64,000 bases of DNA, from the NCBI RefSeq assembly GCF_016616095.2, contig NZ_CP067089.2, positions 2,418,001 through 2,482,000 of the forward strand. The letters run 5' to 3'. Of the stretch, positions 24,069 to 31,956 are shown piece by piece. Source of the DNA: Breznakiella homolactica. Lineage in GTDB: Bacteria; Spirochaetota; Spirochaetia; Treponematales; Breznakiellaceae. The notes beneath the pieces are model-generated. The model was not told the origin of the DNA. It did not search any database and saw only the letters and a program-made list of their open reading frames with translations. Every line of letters begins with the position of its first letter. The first letter of the stretch is position 1. Made by a program: the position numbers and the translations under genes.

Positions 24069-24097
24069 TTGACATTTATGTTATTCGATGCAACAAT
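24069..24097 (+). promoter_or_regulatory. Promoter of the SIS isomerase-VOC genes
   Basis: Consensus -35 TTGACA (24069-24074), a 17-bp spacer and -10 AACAAT (24092-24097) lie upstream of the gene at 24134. Confidence 0.55.
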
Positions 24098-24133
24098 TTT
24101 GTTATTACTATTAACATTTTGGAGGTCCGTATT

Positions 24134-24685
24134 ATGACGGTACTGAAAACCGGACAGCATATACTCCAGGAAATACACACGGGATTCAGCCAGCTGCCGG
24201 AATCCGGGGTAGATAATCTGATTTCCCAAATAAGAAAAGCCCGGAGGGTCTTCTGCGTGGGTGCCGGCCGGTCCCGGATTATGCTGAGCGCATTCTGCAT
24301 GCGGTTAAACCATCTGGGAATTGAGGCTTACGTTGCCGGAAACATCCCCTGCCCGCCCGCGTCGGCGGGAGATCTGGTTATCGCGGCGTCCGGATCGGGA
24401 ACGACCCCTTCGGTGGTGGCAATACTCAAGCGGGCAAAGGAAGCCGGAGCGGCGGTCGTAATGTTTACCGCCGCGGCGACCCCGGAGCTCCGGGATACCG
24501 CCGATACAATCATCGAAATTCAAGCCCCCAACGGACTGATAAACAAAAACAGCCCCGAGAGCACCCAGCTGATGCGCACCCTCTTCGAGCAGATTGTATT
24601 TATCGCGGAAGAATCCATAATAGCTATACTCAGCAAGGGCATTCCGGTAGAGGAAATAGCGAAACGCCATACAAATTTGGAATAA
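24134..24685 (+). CDS. hxlB: SIS-domain sugar isomerase, 6-phospho-3-hexuloisomerase-like
   Basis: This 183-residue single SIS-domain protein has the phospho-sugar-binding pattern VFCVGAGRSRIMLSAFCMRL (about residues 39-58) and DLVIAASGSGTTPSVVAILK (about 80-99), followed by TPELRDTADTIIEI and the C-terminal catalytic-type helix LMRTLFEQIVFIAEE. This is the 6-phospho-3-hexuloisomerase family, which converts D-arabino-3-hexulose-6-phosphate to fructose-6-phosphate. ATG 24134 has GGAGG 8 bp upstream. The usual partner, 3-hexulose-6-phosphate synthase, is missing; a VOC protein follows after 10 bp, and a sugar importer with an FGGY kinase is divergent. The substrate may therefore be another phospho-ketose. 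Confidence 0.8.
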   Translation: MTVLKTGQHILQEIHTGFSQLPESGVDNLISQIRKARRVFCVGAGRSRIMLSAFCMRLNHLGIEAYVAGNIPCPPASAGDLVIAASGSGTTPSVVAILKRAKEAGAAVVMFTAAATPELRDTADTIIEIQAPNGLINKNSPESTQLMRTLFEQIVFIAEESIIAILSKGIPVEEIAKRHTNLE

Positions 24686-24695
24686 AGGATATACC

Positions 24696-25199
24696 ATGAA
24701 GCAGGCACATTTTTTAAACCGGTCCATCGGGCAGATCGGCTATGTAGTGGAGGACGTTGAACAGACCGTACGGCAGTACCATGAGCGGTTCGGAATCGGC
24801 GGATGGCATTTCTACACCTACGCGCCGCCGCTTCTGAAATTCCAGAACTACCGCGGAAAGCCCATCGTGTACAGCGCCCGGATTGCCCTGGGATATTTCG
24901 GGGATACCCGGATCGAGCTCATACAGAATCTGGAAGGCCGCACGATTTATACGGATTTTATCGAAGAACACGGCTACGGGGTTCAGCATCTGGGTATTTA
25001 CGTACCGGATATGCAGGAAGCCCTGGAAGACGCCGGAGCAGCGGGTTTTTCGGTTGTCATGGAAGGCGGAGGGTTCGGCCTCGACGGCGACGGCCATTTC
25101 GCCTATCTCGATACGGAAAAACAGTTCGGAACAACCTATGAGCTTATCCAGCGGCCGAAACGGCGGCATGAACCGGAAATGGTATATCCCAAGGAATAG
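24696..25199 (+). CDS. VOC (glyoxalase/bleomycin-resistance) superfamily protein
   Basis: This 167-residue protein has one VOC unit pair. IGQIGYVVEDVEQTVRQY starts the first beta-alpha-beta-beta-beta module (about residues 11-28), with Glu in ELIQNLEG. YGVQHLGIYVPDMQEAL starts the second (about 114-130), with the metal-type ligand His in VQHLGI and Glu in TTYELIQ. Such pairs of His and Glu bind a divalent metal in glyoxalase I, epimerases and dioxygenases. The reaction here is unknown. It follows the SIS isomerase by 10 bp and probably acts on the same sugar or a by-product of it. Confidence 0.75.
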   Translation: MKQAHFLNRSIGQIGYVVEDVEQTVRQYHERFGIGGWHFYTYAPPLLKFQNYRGKPIVYSARIALGYFGDTRIELIQNLEGRTIYTDFIEEHGYGVQHLGIYVPDMQEALEDAGAAGFSVVMEGGGFGLDGDGHFAYLDTEKQFGTTYELIQRPKRRHEPEMVYPKE

Positions 25200-25222
25200 C
25201 CCGCCCGGTGCGGATTACAATT

Positions 25223-25259
25223 TCACATAAAATGATAAAAACTTTATCATTTTATGTGA
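25223..25259. promoter_or_regulatory. Long perfect palindrome upstream of the DeoR gene
   Basis: The 17-bp arms TCACATAAAATGATAAA (25223-25239) and TTTATCATTTTATGTGA (25243-25259) surround AAC. It lies 31 bp upstream of the -10-like TATACT (25290-25295) of the DeoR gene. There is no T-run, so a DNA operator or an mRNA-end hairpin for the VOC gene is more likely than a simple terminator. Confidence 0.55.
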
Positions 25260-25304
25260 GAAATCCCTGTTGCTTCGGCAAAAATAATGTATACTTGGTG
25301 CAGT

Positions 25305-26075
25305 ATGGAAAACCTGAATAGCCGGCAGAGACAGCTTGTGGAGCTTGTGCAAAGCTTTCATTTTATGACCATAAAGCAGCTTGCCCTGAAGCTTCAGGTA
25401 TCGGAAATGACCATCCGGCGGGACATCATCCTGCTGTCGGAAAAAAAACTTATTACCCAGGTATACGGCGGGGTGACCGCCGTGGAACCCGAGGAAGCCG
25501 AAAAAAACTATTCCATCGCCCAGGCCCAAAGCCACAATACGAATCTGAAGTACCGCATGGCCCTCAAGGCCGTTGAGATGCTCGGCCCCGGCGAAGTGGT
25601 TTTCCTCGACTCCGGTACCACAATCCAGACCATGGCCGAACAGATTCCATCCGACGCGGCCCATACACTTATAACCGCCAGCTTCAACACCCTGGAGGTT
25701 ATCGTAAAACTTCAGAACTGCACGGTCATTTCGCCCGGCGGCGTATACGCGCCCAAGCCCAGGATGTTTTACAACCACGATTCCGCCGATTTCATCAAAC
25801 GGTACCGGGCGACAAAGTGCTTTATCGGAACCACCGGATACGATATTGCCCTGGGACTGACCTGCGGCTACCAGGAGGATGTTCCCCTCAAGCAGGCCAT
25901 GATCCAGTCCAGCAAGGAAAAAATCCTGCTCCTGGATTCCTCAAAATACGACAAAGTCAGTACCCATGTTTTCGCGAAGATCGAAGACTTCTCCATGGTC
26001 ATAACCGATGACGGTATATCTGAGGAATACGCGTCCTTTATACGGGAAAAAGGTATAACCCTGGCAATCGTGTAA
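25305..26075 (+). CDS. DeoR/GlpR-family transcriptional regulator
   Basis: This 256-residue protein has an N-terminal DeoR helix-turn-helix (SRQRQLVELVQSF, then LALKLQVSEMTIRRDIILLSE) at about residues 6-55. The C-terminal effector domain has the family's phosphate-sugar-binding pattern FLDSGTTIQTMAEQI, ITASFNTLEVIVKL, ATKCFIGTTGYDIALGLTC and ILLLDSSKYDKVS. The usual effector is a phosphorylated sugar from the controlled pathway. ATG 25305 is used; the frame extends 6 codons upstream across the -10 region. It follows the SIS-VOC pair and converges with the RpiR gene. It may bind the palindrome at 25223-25259 or 24033-24059. Confidence 0.9.
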   Translation: MENLNSRQRQLVELVQSFHFMTIKQLALKLQVSEMTIRRDIILLSEKKLITQVYGGVTAVEPEEAEKNYSIAQAQSHNTNLKYRMALKAVEMLGPGEVVFLDSGTTIQTMAEQIPSDAAHTLITASFNTLEVIVKLQNCTVISPGGVYAPKPRMFYNHDSADFIKRYRATKCFIGTTGYDIALGLTCGYQEDVPLKQAMIQSSKEKILLLDSSKYDKVSTHVFAKIEDFSMVITDDGISEEYASFIREKGITLAIV

Positions 26076-26103
26076 TCCCGGCGGAATCCTCCGGGACCGC
26101 GGA

Positions 26104-26961
26104 CTAGAGCATCTCGGTGATAATCGAGGCGGAGGTGATTTTTTTATTTTCCACCGCCCGGCTGCCCTGACAGTAAAAGAATTTCGTAAACAGTATATCC
26201 ACGATAAAAAGCTGCGCGGTTTTCGCGGAGATGGAGCCGCCCTGCATGGGTCCTTCCGCCGCGCCGGATACGAGGATCACGTCGCTGAACCTGCGGGCCG
26301 GGGTCTTTTCGAATTTCGTGATAAACACCACCTGTGCCCCGGATTGCTTGGCAAGCTTCGCCATATTGAGAGAATCCTTGGAGGTTCCGGAGTTGGAAAA
26401 AATGACCGCCAGGGAATCCTCACCCAGGAGTGAGGCGGTGGTAAGCTGCATGTGTGTATCGATGGTGAAGTAGACATTGGGAGTTATCTTGAGGAATTTA
26501 TTCTGGGCTTCCAGCGCGGTAAGGGCCGAGCCGCCGATCCCGAAAAAGTAAATCCGTTTTGCCGCCGTCATCAGATCAATGGTTTTTGAAATCCGCTCGT
26601 AATTAAGAATGTGGTAGGCATCCTGTAAAGCGTCCGAGGTTATGTTGAAAACATTCGCCGCGATATCCTCGATTTTATCGGAGTCCGCGGGAACGCTGGT
26701 TTCCTTTACGTCCAGCATGTTCTGGCTGTTGGTGCTGAGCGCCAGGGAAAGTTTGAAATCCTGGTAGCCGTCAAGCTGCAGGGACCGGCAGAACCTGAAC
26801 ACCGAAGTATCCCCTACGCCGCTCATTTCCGCGAGGTCGGTAATGGTGGCGTTGAGCACATCCTGGGGTCTGGCCAGCACGGTGTCGGCGACCTTCTTTT
26901 CAACCTTGGTTAAATGCTCGTACCGCGACTGTATGTCTTTCAGCAAATTTGATGTCGGCAT
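26104..26961 (-). CDS. MurR/RpiR-family transcriptional regulator
   Basis: This 285-residue protein has an N-terminal HTH_6 domain (about residues 1-80; VEKKVADTVLARPQDVLNAT, then ITDLAEMSGVGDTSVFRFCR) and a C-terminal SIS domain (about 125-265; RIYFFGIGGSALTALEAQNK, LAVIFSNSGTSKDSLNMAKL). Regulators of this class sense phospho-sugars such as MurNAc-6-P or GlcNAc-6-P. It is transcribed with nanE 10 bp upstream, the pair being divergent from the AfuABC-like importer. The natural inference is that it controls both operons in response to an amino-sugar phosphate. Confidence 0.92.
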   Translation of the reverse strand: MPTSNLLKDIQSRYEHLTKVEKKVADTVLARPQDVLNATITDLAEMSGVGDTSVFRFCRSLQLDGYQDFKLSLALSTNSQNMLDVKETSVPADSDKIEDIAANVFNITSDALQDAYHILNYERISKTIDLMTAAKRIYFFGIGGSALTALEAQNKFLKITPNVYFTIDTHMQLTTASLLGEDSLAVIFSNSGTSKDSLNMAKLAKQSGAQVVFITKFEKTPARRFSDVILVSGAAEGPMQGGSISAKTAQLFIVDILFTKFFYCQGSRAVENKKITSASIITEML

Positions 26962-26971
26962 CCGGTTCCTT

Positions 26972-27664
26972 CTATTTGGACACGCCCTGCAGAAAATATC
27001 TGGTTATTTCCATGGGCCGGGTTATGGCGCTGCCGATGACGACCGCGTGGACCCCTTCAATGGCGCGGACCTGGTCAAAGGTTTCCTTGTCCCAGATTCC
27101 CCCTTCCACCACAACGGGGATCCGCACATTCCGGATCAGGTCCCGGATAAGCCGGATGTTGGGCTTAGGGTCGTCCCGGGTGGCTTCAGTATATCCGCAA
27201 AGCGTGGTGCTGACAACATCAAAGCCGAGGCGCTCGGCGGCAATCCCGTCATCCAGGGTTGCGCAGTCGGCCATAAAAAGCTGGTCCGGGTACCGCTCCC
27301 TGACGGCGCGGAAAAAAACTTCCCGGCCGCCACCTTCCGGCCGGGGCCGGTCCGTGGCGTCAGTCGCAATCACATCCACACCGCATTGGACAAGATTGTC
27401 GATTTCCGTTTCCGTAGGCGTGATATACACTTCGGAATCGGAATAAATCTTTTTTATGATACCGATAACCGGCAGATCCACCGCGTTTTTGATAGCTTCT
27501 ATATCCGCAACGCTGTTGGCCCTGATCCCCGCGGCGCCGCCGAGCATAACCGCGTAGGCCATACGTGCCATAATCTGGGAACTGTGCAGGGGTTCATCCT
27601 CCAGGGCCTGGCAGGACACAATCAGCTTTCCCTTGGTTTTTGAAAAAAACTCGGAATTGTTCAC
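26972..27664 (-). CDS. nanE: N-acylmannosamine-6-phosphate 2-epimerase
   Basis: This 230-residue TIM-barrel enzyme of the NanE family interconverts ManNAc-6-P and GlcNAc-6-P. Recognisable stretches are KLIVSCQALEDEPLHSS at the N-terminus, GGAAGIRANSVADI (about residues 42-55), the catalytic-lysine region LPVIGIIKK (about 64-72), DVIATDATDRPRP (about 96-108), FMADCATLDDG, and VVEGGIWDKE with HAVVIGSAITRP at the phosphate end. No nanA or nanK is present, so the supply of ManNAc-6-P must come from elsewhere or directly by import. It is the first gene of the nanE-rpiR operon, driven by a promoter at 27738-27766. Confidence 0.92.
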   Translation of the reverse strand: MNNSEFFSKTKGKLIVSCQALEDEPLHSSQIMARMAYAVMLGGAAGIRANSVADIEAIKNAVDLPVIGIIKKIYSDSEVYITPTETEIDNLVQCGVDVIATDATDRPRPEGGGREVFFRAVRERYPDQLFMADCATLDDGIAAERLGFDVVSTTLCGYTEATRDDPKPNIRLIRDLIRNVRIPVVVEGGIWDKETFDQVRAIEGVHAVVIGSAITRPMEITRYFLQGVSK

Positions 27665-27737
27665 AGGAACTTCCTTTCCGTAAAATATTTCCGGAATAAA
27701 CCGGCTCTACTCATTTTTGGAAAAAATTTCTTTTTTT

Positions 27738-27766
27738 ATGATACATCTTTTACTATTTTTTTTCAA
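27738..27766 (-). promoter_or_regulatory. Promoter of nanE-rpiR
   Basis: -35 TTGAAA (27766-27761), a 17-bp spacer and -10 TATCAT (27743-27738) on the minus strand. Confidence 0.55.
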
Positions 27767-27877
27767 TCAAAAAAACAAAAATTCATATAAATAGTTTTAT
27801 TTTATTATAATATAATGAAATACAACTAACACTTGATTTTTTTGCGGCTAATCATAAAAAAAATTTTTATTTTTCTG

Positions 27878-27906
27878 TTGCGGGAATAAAAAAGCTATGG
27901 TAATCT
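27878..27906 (+). promoter_or_regulatory. Promoter of the AfuABC-like importer
   Basis: -35 TTGCGG (27878-27883), a 17-bp spacer and -10 TAATCT (27901-27906), about 75 bp before the start codon at 27981. The inverted repeat at 27854-27870 lies just upstream. Confidence 0.45.
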
Positions 27907-27980
27907 TACAACTAATGCATAGTATATGCACACAATCCGCGTTTCTTGCGGTTACCAAAATCCCAGGGAGAAATAAAGAA

Positions 27981-29027
27981 ATGGCACAAAACAAAGGGTT
28001 AGGAAAAGTTATTGCCGCCGGTCTGGCGGCGGTATTGTGCTTAGGCTTGTTAAGCGCCTGTTCCGGCAGCAAGGACGGGAATGCTTCAGGCTCAAAATCC
28101 AATAAACTCGTTATCTATTCCCCCAATTCCGAAGGAATCATGAACAATATCATTCCCGCCTTTGAGGAAGAAACGGGAATCAAGGTTGAAGTTATTTCCG
28201 CGGGAGCCGGGGAAATCATCAAACGGCTGCTTTCGGAAGCCAACAATCCCTACTGTGACATCAACTTCGGCGGCATCAACTACGCGATCTACAAACAGAA
28301 TCCCGAACTGTTCGAGCGCTACGTATCTCCCAACGATAAAAACCTGGCGCCGGAATTCCAGAATACCACTGGTTTCTATACCAACTATACCATCAACGGC
28401 AGCTGCCTCCTGGTGAACAAGAACCTTGCCGCGAATATTAAAATCGAAGGGTACGCCGATCTTCTCAATCCCGCATTAAAGGGAAAAATCGCCACCTCCG
28501 ATCCGGCGAACTCATCCAGCGCTTTTGCCCAGCTGACCAATATCCTCCTGGCCATGGGTGGCTACGAAAACGCCGGCGCCTGGGATTATATGGAAAAACT
28601 CGTCAAACAGTGGGACGGAAAAGTTCTGTCCGGTTCCAGCGCGGTCTACAAGGGTGTCGCCGACGGTGAGTATACCGTGGGGCTGACCTATGAGGATCCC
28701 TGCGCCACCCTGGTGGCCAACGGCGCCCCCGTGGAAATCGTATTCCCGAAAGAAGGGGCGGTGTTCCTTCCCAGCGGCGCGGCGATTATCAAGGGATCAA
28801 AAAATCTTGAAAATGCCCAGAAGTTTATTGACTTCCTTATTTCCGAAAAAGCCCAGTCCATATTCGGTGAGAAACTGACCAACCGGCCTATCCTGGCGAG
28901 TGTTCCCAGCAAAAACCTGGAACCCATCGGAAACATCTATACAATCGTAGAAGACATTCCGTATATTGCCGACCATAAGAACGAACTGACAGACCGGTAT
29001 AAAAAGCTGTTTGCGTCCCTTCAGTAG
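27981..29027 (+). CDS. ABC transporter substrate-binding lipoprotein (AfuA/FbpA-like)
   Basis: This 348-residue binding protein has a lipoprotein signal ending in the lipobox LLSAC (about residues 23-27). The mature domain reads NKLVIYSPNSEGIMNNIIPAF, TGIKVEVISAGAGEIIKRL, ANNPYCDINFGG and GKIATSDPANSSSAF, the type-II periplasmic fold of the AfuA/FbpA group. Members bind ferric iron, or (AfuA of Actinobacillus) hexose and heptose phosphates. The Tyr pair used by FbpA for iron is not obvious here, and linkage to nanE-rpiR favours a phosphorylated sugar. ATG 27981 is preceded by AGGGAG. A hairpin follows the stop. Confidence 0.85.
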   Translation: MAQNKGLGKVIAAGLAAVLCLGLLSACSGSKDGNASGSKSNKLVIYSPNSEGIMNNIIPAFEEETGIKVEVISAGAGEIIKRLLSEANNPYCDINFGGINYAIYKQNPELFERYVSPNDKNLAPEFQNTTGFYTNYTINGSCLLVNKNLAANIKIEGYADLLNPALKGKIATSDPANSSSAFAQLTNILLAMGGYENAGAWDYMEKLVKQWDGKVLSGSSAVYKGVADGEYTVGLTYEDPCATLVANGAPVEIVFPKEGAVFLPSGAAIIKGSKNLENAQKFIDFLISEKAQSIFGEKLTNRPILASVPSKNLEPIGNIYTIVEDIPYIADHKNELTDRYKKLFASLQ

Positions 29028-29031
29028 AAGA

Positions 29032-29063
29032 AAACATCTAAAAACTGAAGTTTTTAGATGTTT
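29032..29063 (+). terminator. Intra-operon hairpin after the binding-protein gene
   Basis: A perfect 14-bp stem AAACATCTAAAAAC / GTTTTTAGATGTTT with a TGAA loop lies 4 bp after the stop. It is probably an attenuator or mRNA-stabilising stem that lets the binding protein be made in excess over the ATPase and permease. Confidence 0.6.
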
Positions 29064-29152
29064 CCAGAAGTATAAAACCGGGGCTGCCAGGGAACGCTGG
29101 TGTTCCGGCGGCCCTTTGAAATTTACAAGGTGTACAGGGTGGTGAATGAATC

Positions 29153-30271
29153 ATGAGTGTGGAAATTACGATTGCCAACGCCGTAAAAAAATACGGCGAC
29201 AATACCATCATCGGAGATTTGAGCCTCACTATCCGGGAGGGGGAGTTCTTCACGCTGCTGGGGCCGTCGGGCTGCGGCAAGACGACTCTTCTCAGGATGA
29301 TCGCGGGATTCAATTCCATAGAAGGGGGTGAGTTTTTCTTCAATGAAAAACTCATCAATGACATCGATCCCAGCCGGCGCAATATCGGGATGGTGTTCCA
29401 GAATTACGCGATCTTTCCACACCTTACGGTGGAGCAGAACGTTGCCTTCGGTCTCAAAAACCGAAAATGCGATAAAGAAACGATTACCAGGGAAACGGAA
29501 AAATTCCTCAGGCTGATGCAGATCGAGGAATACCGGAACCGGCTCCCGGAGCGGCTGTCCGGCGGCCAGCAGCAGCGGGTTGCCCTGGCCAGGGCTCTGG
29601 TGATAAGCCCCGATGTACTGCTCATGGACGAACCCCTTTCGAATCTTGACGCCAAACTCCGGGTGGAAATGCGGTCGGTCATCAAGGATGTACAGAACAG
29701 CCTGGGAATAACCACGGTGTACGTAACCCACGACCAGGAAGAAGCCATGGCGATCTCCGACAGAATCGCGGTCATGAACAAGGGTGAGATCCAGCAGATA
29801 GGTACACCCAAGGCGTTGTACCAGCGGCCGAAAAATTTGTTTGTGGCAACCTTCATCGGCCACACCAATATACTCAAGGGAACCCTTTCCGGCGGTCAGG
29901 GAAAACAGATCCTCGCCCTTCCCGATGGTTACTCAGTGGAACTCGGCAACGTCAGGGAAAAAACCGAAGCACCCAGGGACGTCCTTATTTCAGTGCGTCC
30001 CGAGGAATTCACCATTTCCGAAAAATCCGGAGAGCCGGGTATACAGGGCACCGTGGACAGCAGCATCTTCCTGGGGCTGAACACCCATTATCGGGTGAAA
30101 CTGAGCAGCGGCGAAAAAATAGAAATTATCCAGGAATCTACCATTGACAGCATTATCCCCACGGGAACGGATATAGTACTGCAGGTAAAGAAAGAAAAGA
30201 TCAATGTCCTGTCCGAGGACGGCGGCAGCAATCTTCTGGAAGGTGTACAAGATGATACAGCGGAAGCGTAA
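29153..30271 (+). CDS. ABC transporter ATP-binding protein (AfuC/FbpC/PotA-like)
   Basis: This 372-residue ATPase has Walker A GPSGCGKTTLLRM (about residues 38-50), Q-loop MVFQNYAIFPHLTV, signature LSGGQQQRVALARAL (about 136-150), Walker B VLLMDEPLSNLDA and H-loop VYVTHDQEEAM. A C-terminal TOBE-type regulatory region (about 245-360) follows. It energises the importer formed with the binding protein upstream and the double-length permease downstream. Its 3' end overlaps the permease start by 20 bp, so translation is coupled. Confidence 0.93.
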   Translation: MSVEITIANAVKKYGDNTIIGDLSLTIREGEFFTLLGPSGCGKTTLLRMIAGFNSIEGGEFFFNEKLINDIDPSRRNIGMVFQNYAIFPHLTVEQNVAFGLKNRKCDKETITRETEKFLRLMQIEEYRNRLPERLSGGQQQRVALARALVISPDVLLMDEPLSNLDAKLRVEMRSVIKDVQNSLGITTVYVTHDQEEAMAISDRIAVMNKGEIQQIGTPKALYQRPKNLFVATFIGHTNILKGTLSGGQGKQILALPDGYSVELGNVREKTEAPRDVLISVRPEEFTISEKSGEPGIQGTVDSSIFLGLNTHYRVKLSSGEKIEIIQESTIDSIIPTGTDIVLQVKKEKINVLSEDGGSNLLEGVQDDTAEA

Positions 30272-31904
30272 ACCCGAAGTCTGGAGCTGGATAGGGTACG
30301 CTATCCTGGCTCTGTACGTGATTGCCCTGGTGTATCCCCTGCTCAACCTGCTCCGGCACTCGGTCTATTCCCCGGAAACGGGTTTCAGCTTCAGGAACTT
30401 CCAGAAGTTTTTTTCAACCAAGTACTACACGGTGACCCTGCTGAACAGCCTCAAAGTCACGGTGGCCACCACCGCCGTAACACTTCTGATCGGCGCGCCC
30501 CTGGCATACTTCTTTTCGTTTTACAGAATCAGAGGCCAGAAGGTTCTGAACATCCTTATAATCCTGTCGTCCATGTCGGCACCGTTTATCGGGGCGTATT
30601 CTTGGATACTGCTCCTTGGCAGAAACGGGATTGTCACCAATTTCATAAAAGGGTTTATCCCGTCGTTTTCCGTTGACATATACGGATTTTCCGGCATCCT
30701 GCTGGTACTCTCCCTGCAGCTGTATCCCCTGGTGTTCCTGTATGTTTCCGGCGCCCTGAAAAACATCGACAATTCCCTTATGGAAGCCGCCCAGAACCTG
30801 TGCTGCACCGGGCTGAACCGGTTTTTCAAAGTCGTCATGCCCCTGGTAGCGCCGACGCTCCTGGCGAGCGGTCTCCTGGTATTTATGCGGGCATTGGCTG
30901 ATTTCGGAACCCCAATGCTCATCGGCGAAGGCTACCGGACCTTTCCCGTTCTTATTTATACTGAATTCATGAGCGAGGTCGGCGGGGATGAGGGGTTTGC
31001 CGCGGCCATAAGTGTCATGGCGGTGGTGATCACGGCGGTATTTTTCCTGACCCAGAAATTCGCCTCCAACAAACTGTCGTTCACCATGAGCGCCATGAAC
31101 TCGGTGACCCAGAAAAATCTTTCCGGGGTCAGGGCGGTTCTCGTGCATATCTTCGCCTATATCGTGGTGGGCCTTTCCATCGTGCCGCAGTGCTTCGTTA
31201 TCTACACATCATTCCTTAAGACGAAGGGGCTCATCTTTATTGACGGTTACTGGCTCGGCAGCTACGAGACGGCGTTCTCGAAACTGGGGAGTTCCATCCA
31301 GAATACGTTCATCATCGCGGGCACCGCGCTGGTGGTGATTATTCTCGCGGCGGTACTCATCGCGTACCTGACGGTACGCCGGAAAAACGCGGTATCCAAT
31401 TCCATTGACCTTATCTCAATGATCGCGTATATCATCCCGGGGTCGGTCCTGGGGATTGCCATGCTGATGTGCTTCAACCGGCCGCCCCTGGCTATCAGCG
31501 GCGGATACCTCATCATGGTTCTTGCCCTGGTTGTGCGGCGGCTCCCCTACACTATCCGGTCCAGCACCGCCATACTGCAGCAGATCCCGGTGACCATCGA
31601 GGAGGCTTCCATCAGCCTCGGTTCATCCAAGATGAAGACCTTCTTTTTCATCACCATCCCCATGATGGCCAACGGTATTATTTCCGGCGCGATCCTCAGC
31701 TGGGTTACCATGATTACCGAACTTTCAACTTCGATCATCCTGTATACGGGCCGGACCAAGACCCTGACGGTCTCGATTTACACCGAGGTCATCCGGGGGA
31801 ACTACGGCGTTGCCGCGGCGCTTTCGACGATACTGACGGTCCTCACCGTGCTGTCCCTGCTGATTTTTATGCGGATATCAAAAACGAAGAATGTGACTAT
31901 GTAA
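30252..31904 (+). CDS. ABC transporter permease, double-length (AfuB/FbpB-like)
   Basis: This 550-residue membrane protein has about twelve segments in two halves. Each half carries an EAA-type coupling loop: SLMEAAQNLCCTGLNRFFKV (about residue 176) and IEEASISLGSSKMKTFFFI (about 447). A fused permease of this size is usual in the FbpB/AfuB class. The start ATG 30252 with GAAGG upstream overlaps the ATPase gene by 20 bp; an open frame starting further upstream is inside the ATPase gene. A strong terminator follows, making this the last gene of the operon. Confidence 0.92.
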   Translation: MIQRKRKPEVWSWIGYAILALYVIALVYPLLNLLRHSVYSPETGFSFRNFQKFFSTKYYTVTLLNSLKVTVATTAVTLLIGAPLAYFFSFYRIRGQKVLNILIILSSMSAPFIGAYSWILLLGRNGIVTNFIKGFIPSFSVDIYGFSGILLVLSLQLYPLVFLYVSGALKNIDNSLMEAAQNLCCTGLNRFFKVVMPLVAPTLLASGLLVFMRALADFGTPMLIGEGYRTFPVLIYTEFMSEVGGDEGFAAAISVMAVVITAVFFLTQKFASNKLSFTMSAMNSVTQKNLSGVRAVLVHIFAYIVVGLSIVPQCFVIYTSFLKTKGLIFIDGYWLGSYETAFSKLGSSIQNTFIIAGTALVVIILAAVLIAYLTVRRKNAVSNSIDLISMIAYIIPGSVLGIAMLMCFNRPPLAISGGYLIMVLALVVRRLPYTIRSSTAILQQIPVTIEEASISLGSSKMKTFFFITIPMMANGIISGAILSWVTMITELSTSIILYTGRTKTLTVSIYTEVIRGNYGVAAALSTILTVLTVLSLLIFMRISKTKNVTM

Positions 31905-31910
31905 AATAAA

Positions 31911-31935
31911 ACCCCGCTGACAGCGGGGTTTTTAC
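31911..31935 (+). terminator. Rho-independent terminator of the AfuABC-like operon
   Basis: GC-rich stem ACCCCGC / GCGGGGT (31911-31929) followed by TTTTTACTTTT, 7 bp after the permease stop. It also faces the convergent MBL-fold gene. Confidence 0.85.
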
Positions 31936-31956
31936 TTTTCCGGGAACCGGGATCAA

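Larger units (their letters stand above)
27665..27980. other. AT-rich divergent regulatory region (nanE / AfuA-like)
   Basis: This region is unusually AT-rich compared with its surroundings and has no gene. It contains a promoter in each direction, the semi-palindrome GGAAAAAATTTC (27719-27730) at the nanE transcription start, and the inverted repeat ATAAAAA-AAA-TTTTTAT (27854-27870) upstream of the importer promoter. Both are candidate sites for the RpiR regulator. Confidence 0.5.

Noticed and set aside
24134..24685. Part of a ribulose-monophosphate formaldehyde pathway
   Set aside because: No hexulose-6-phosphate synthase is present; sugar-import genes surround it instead.
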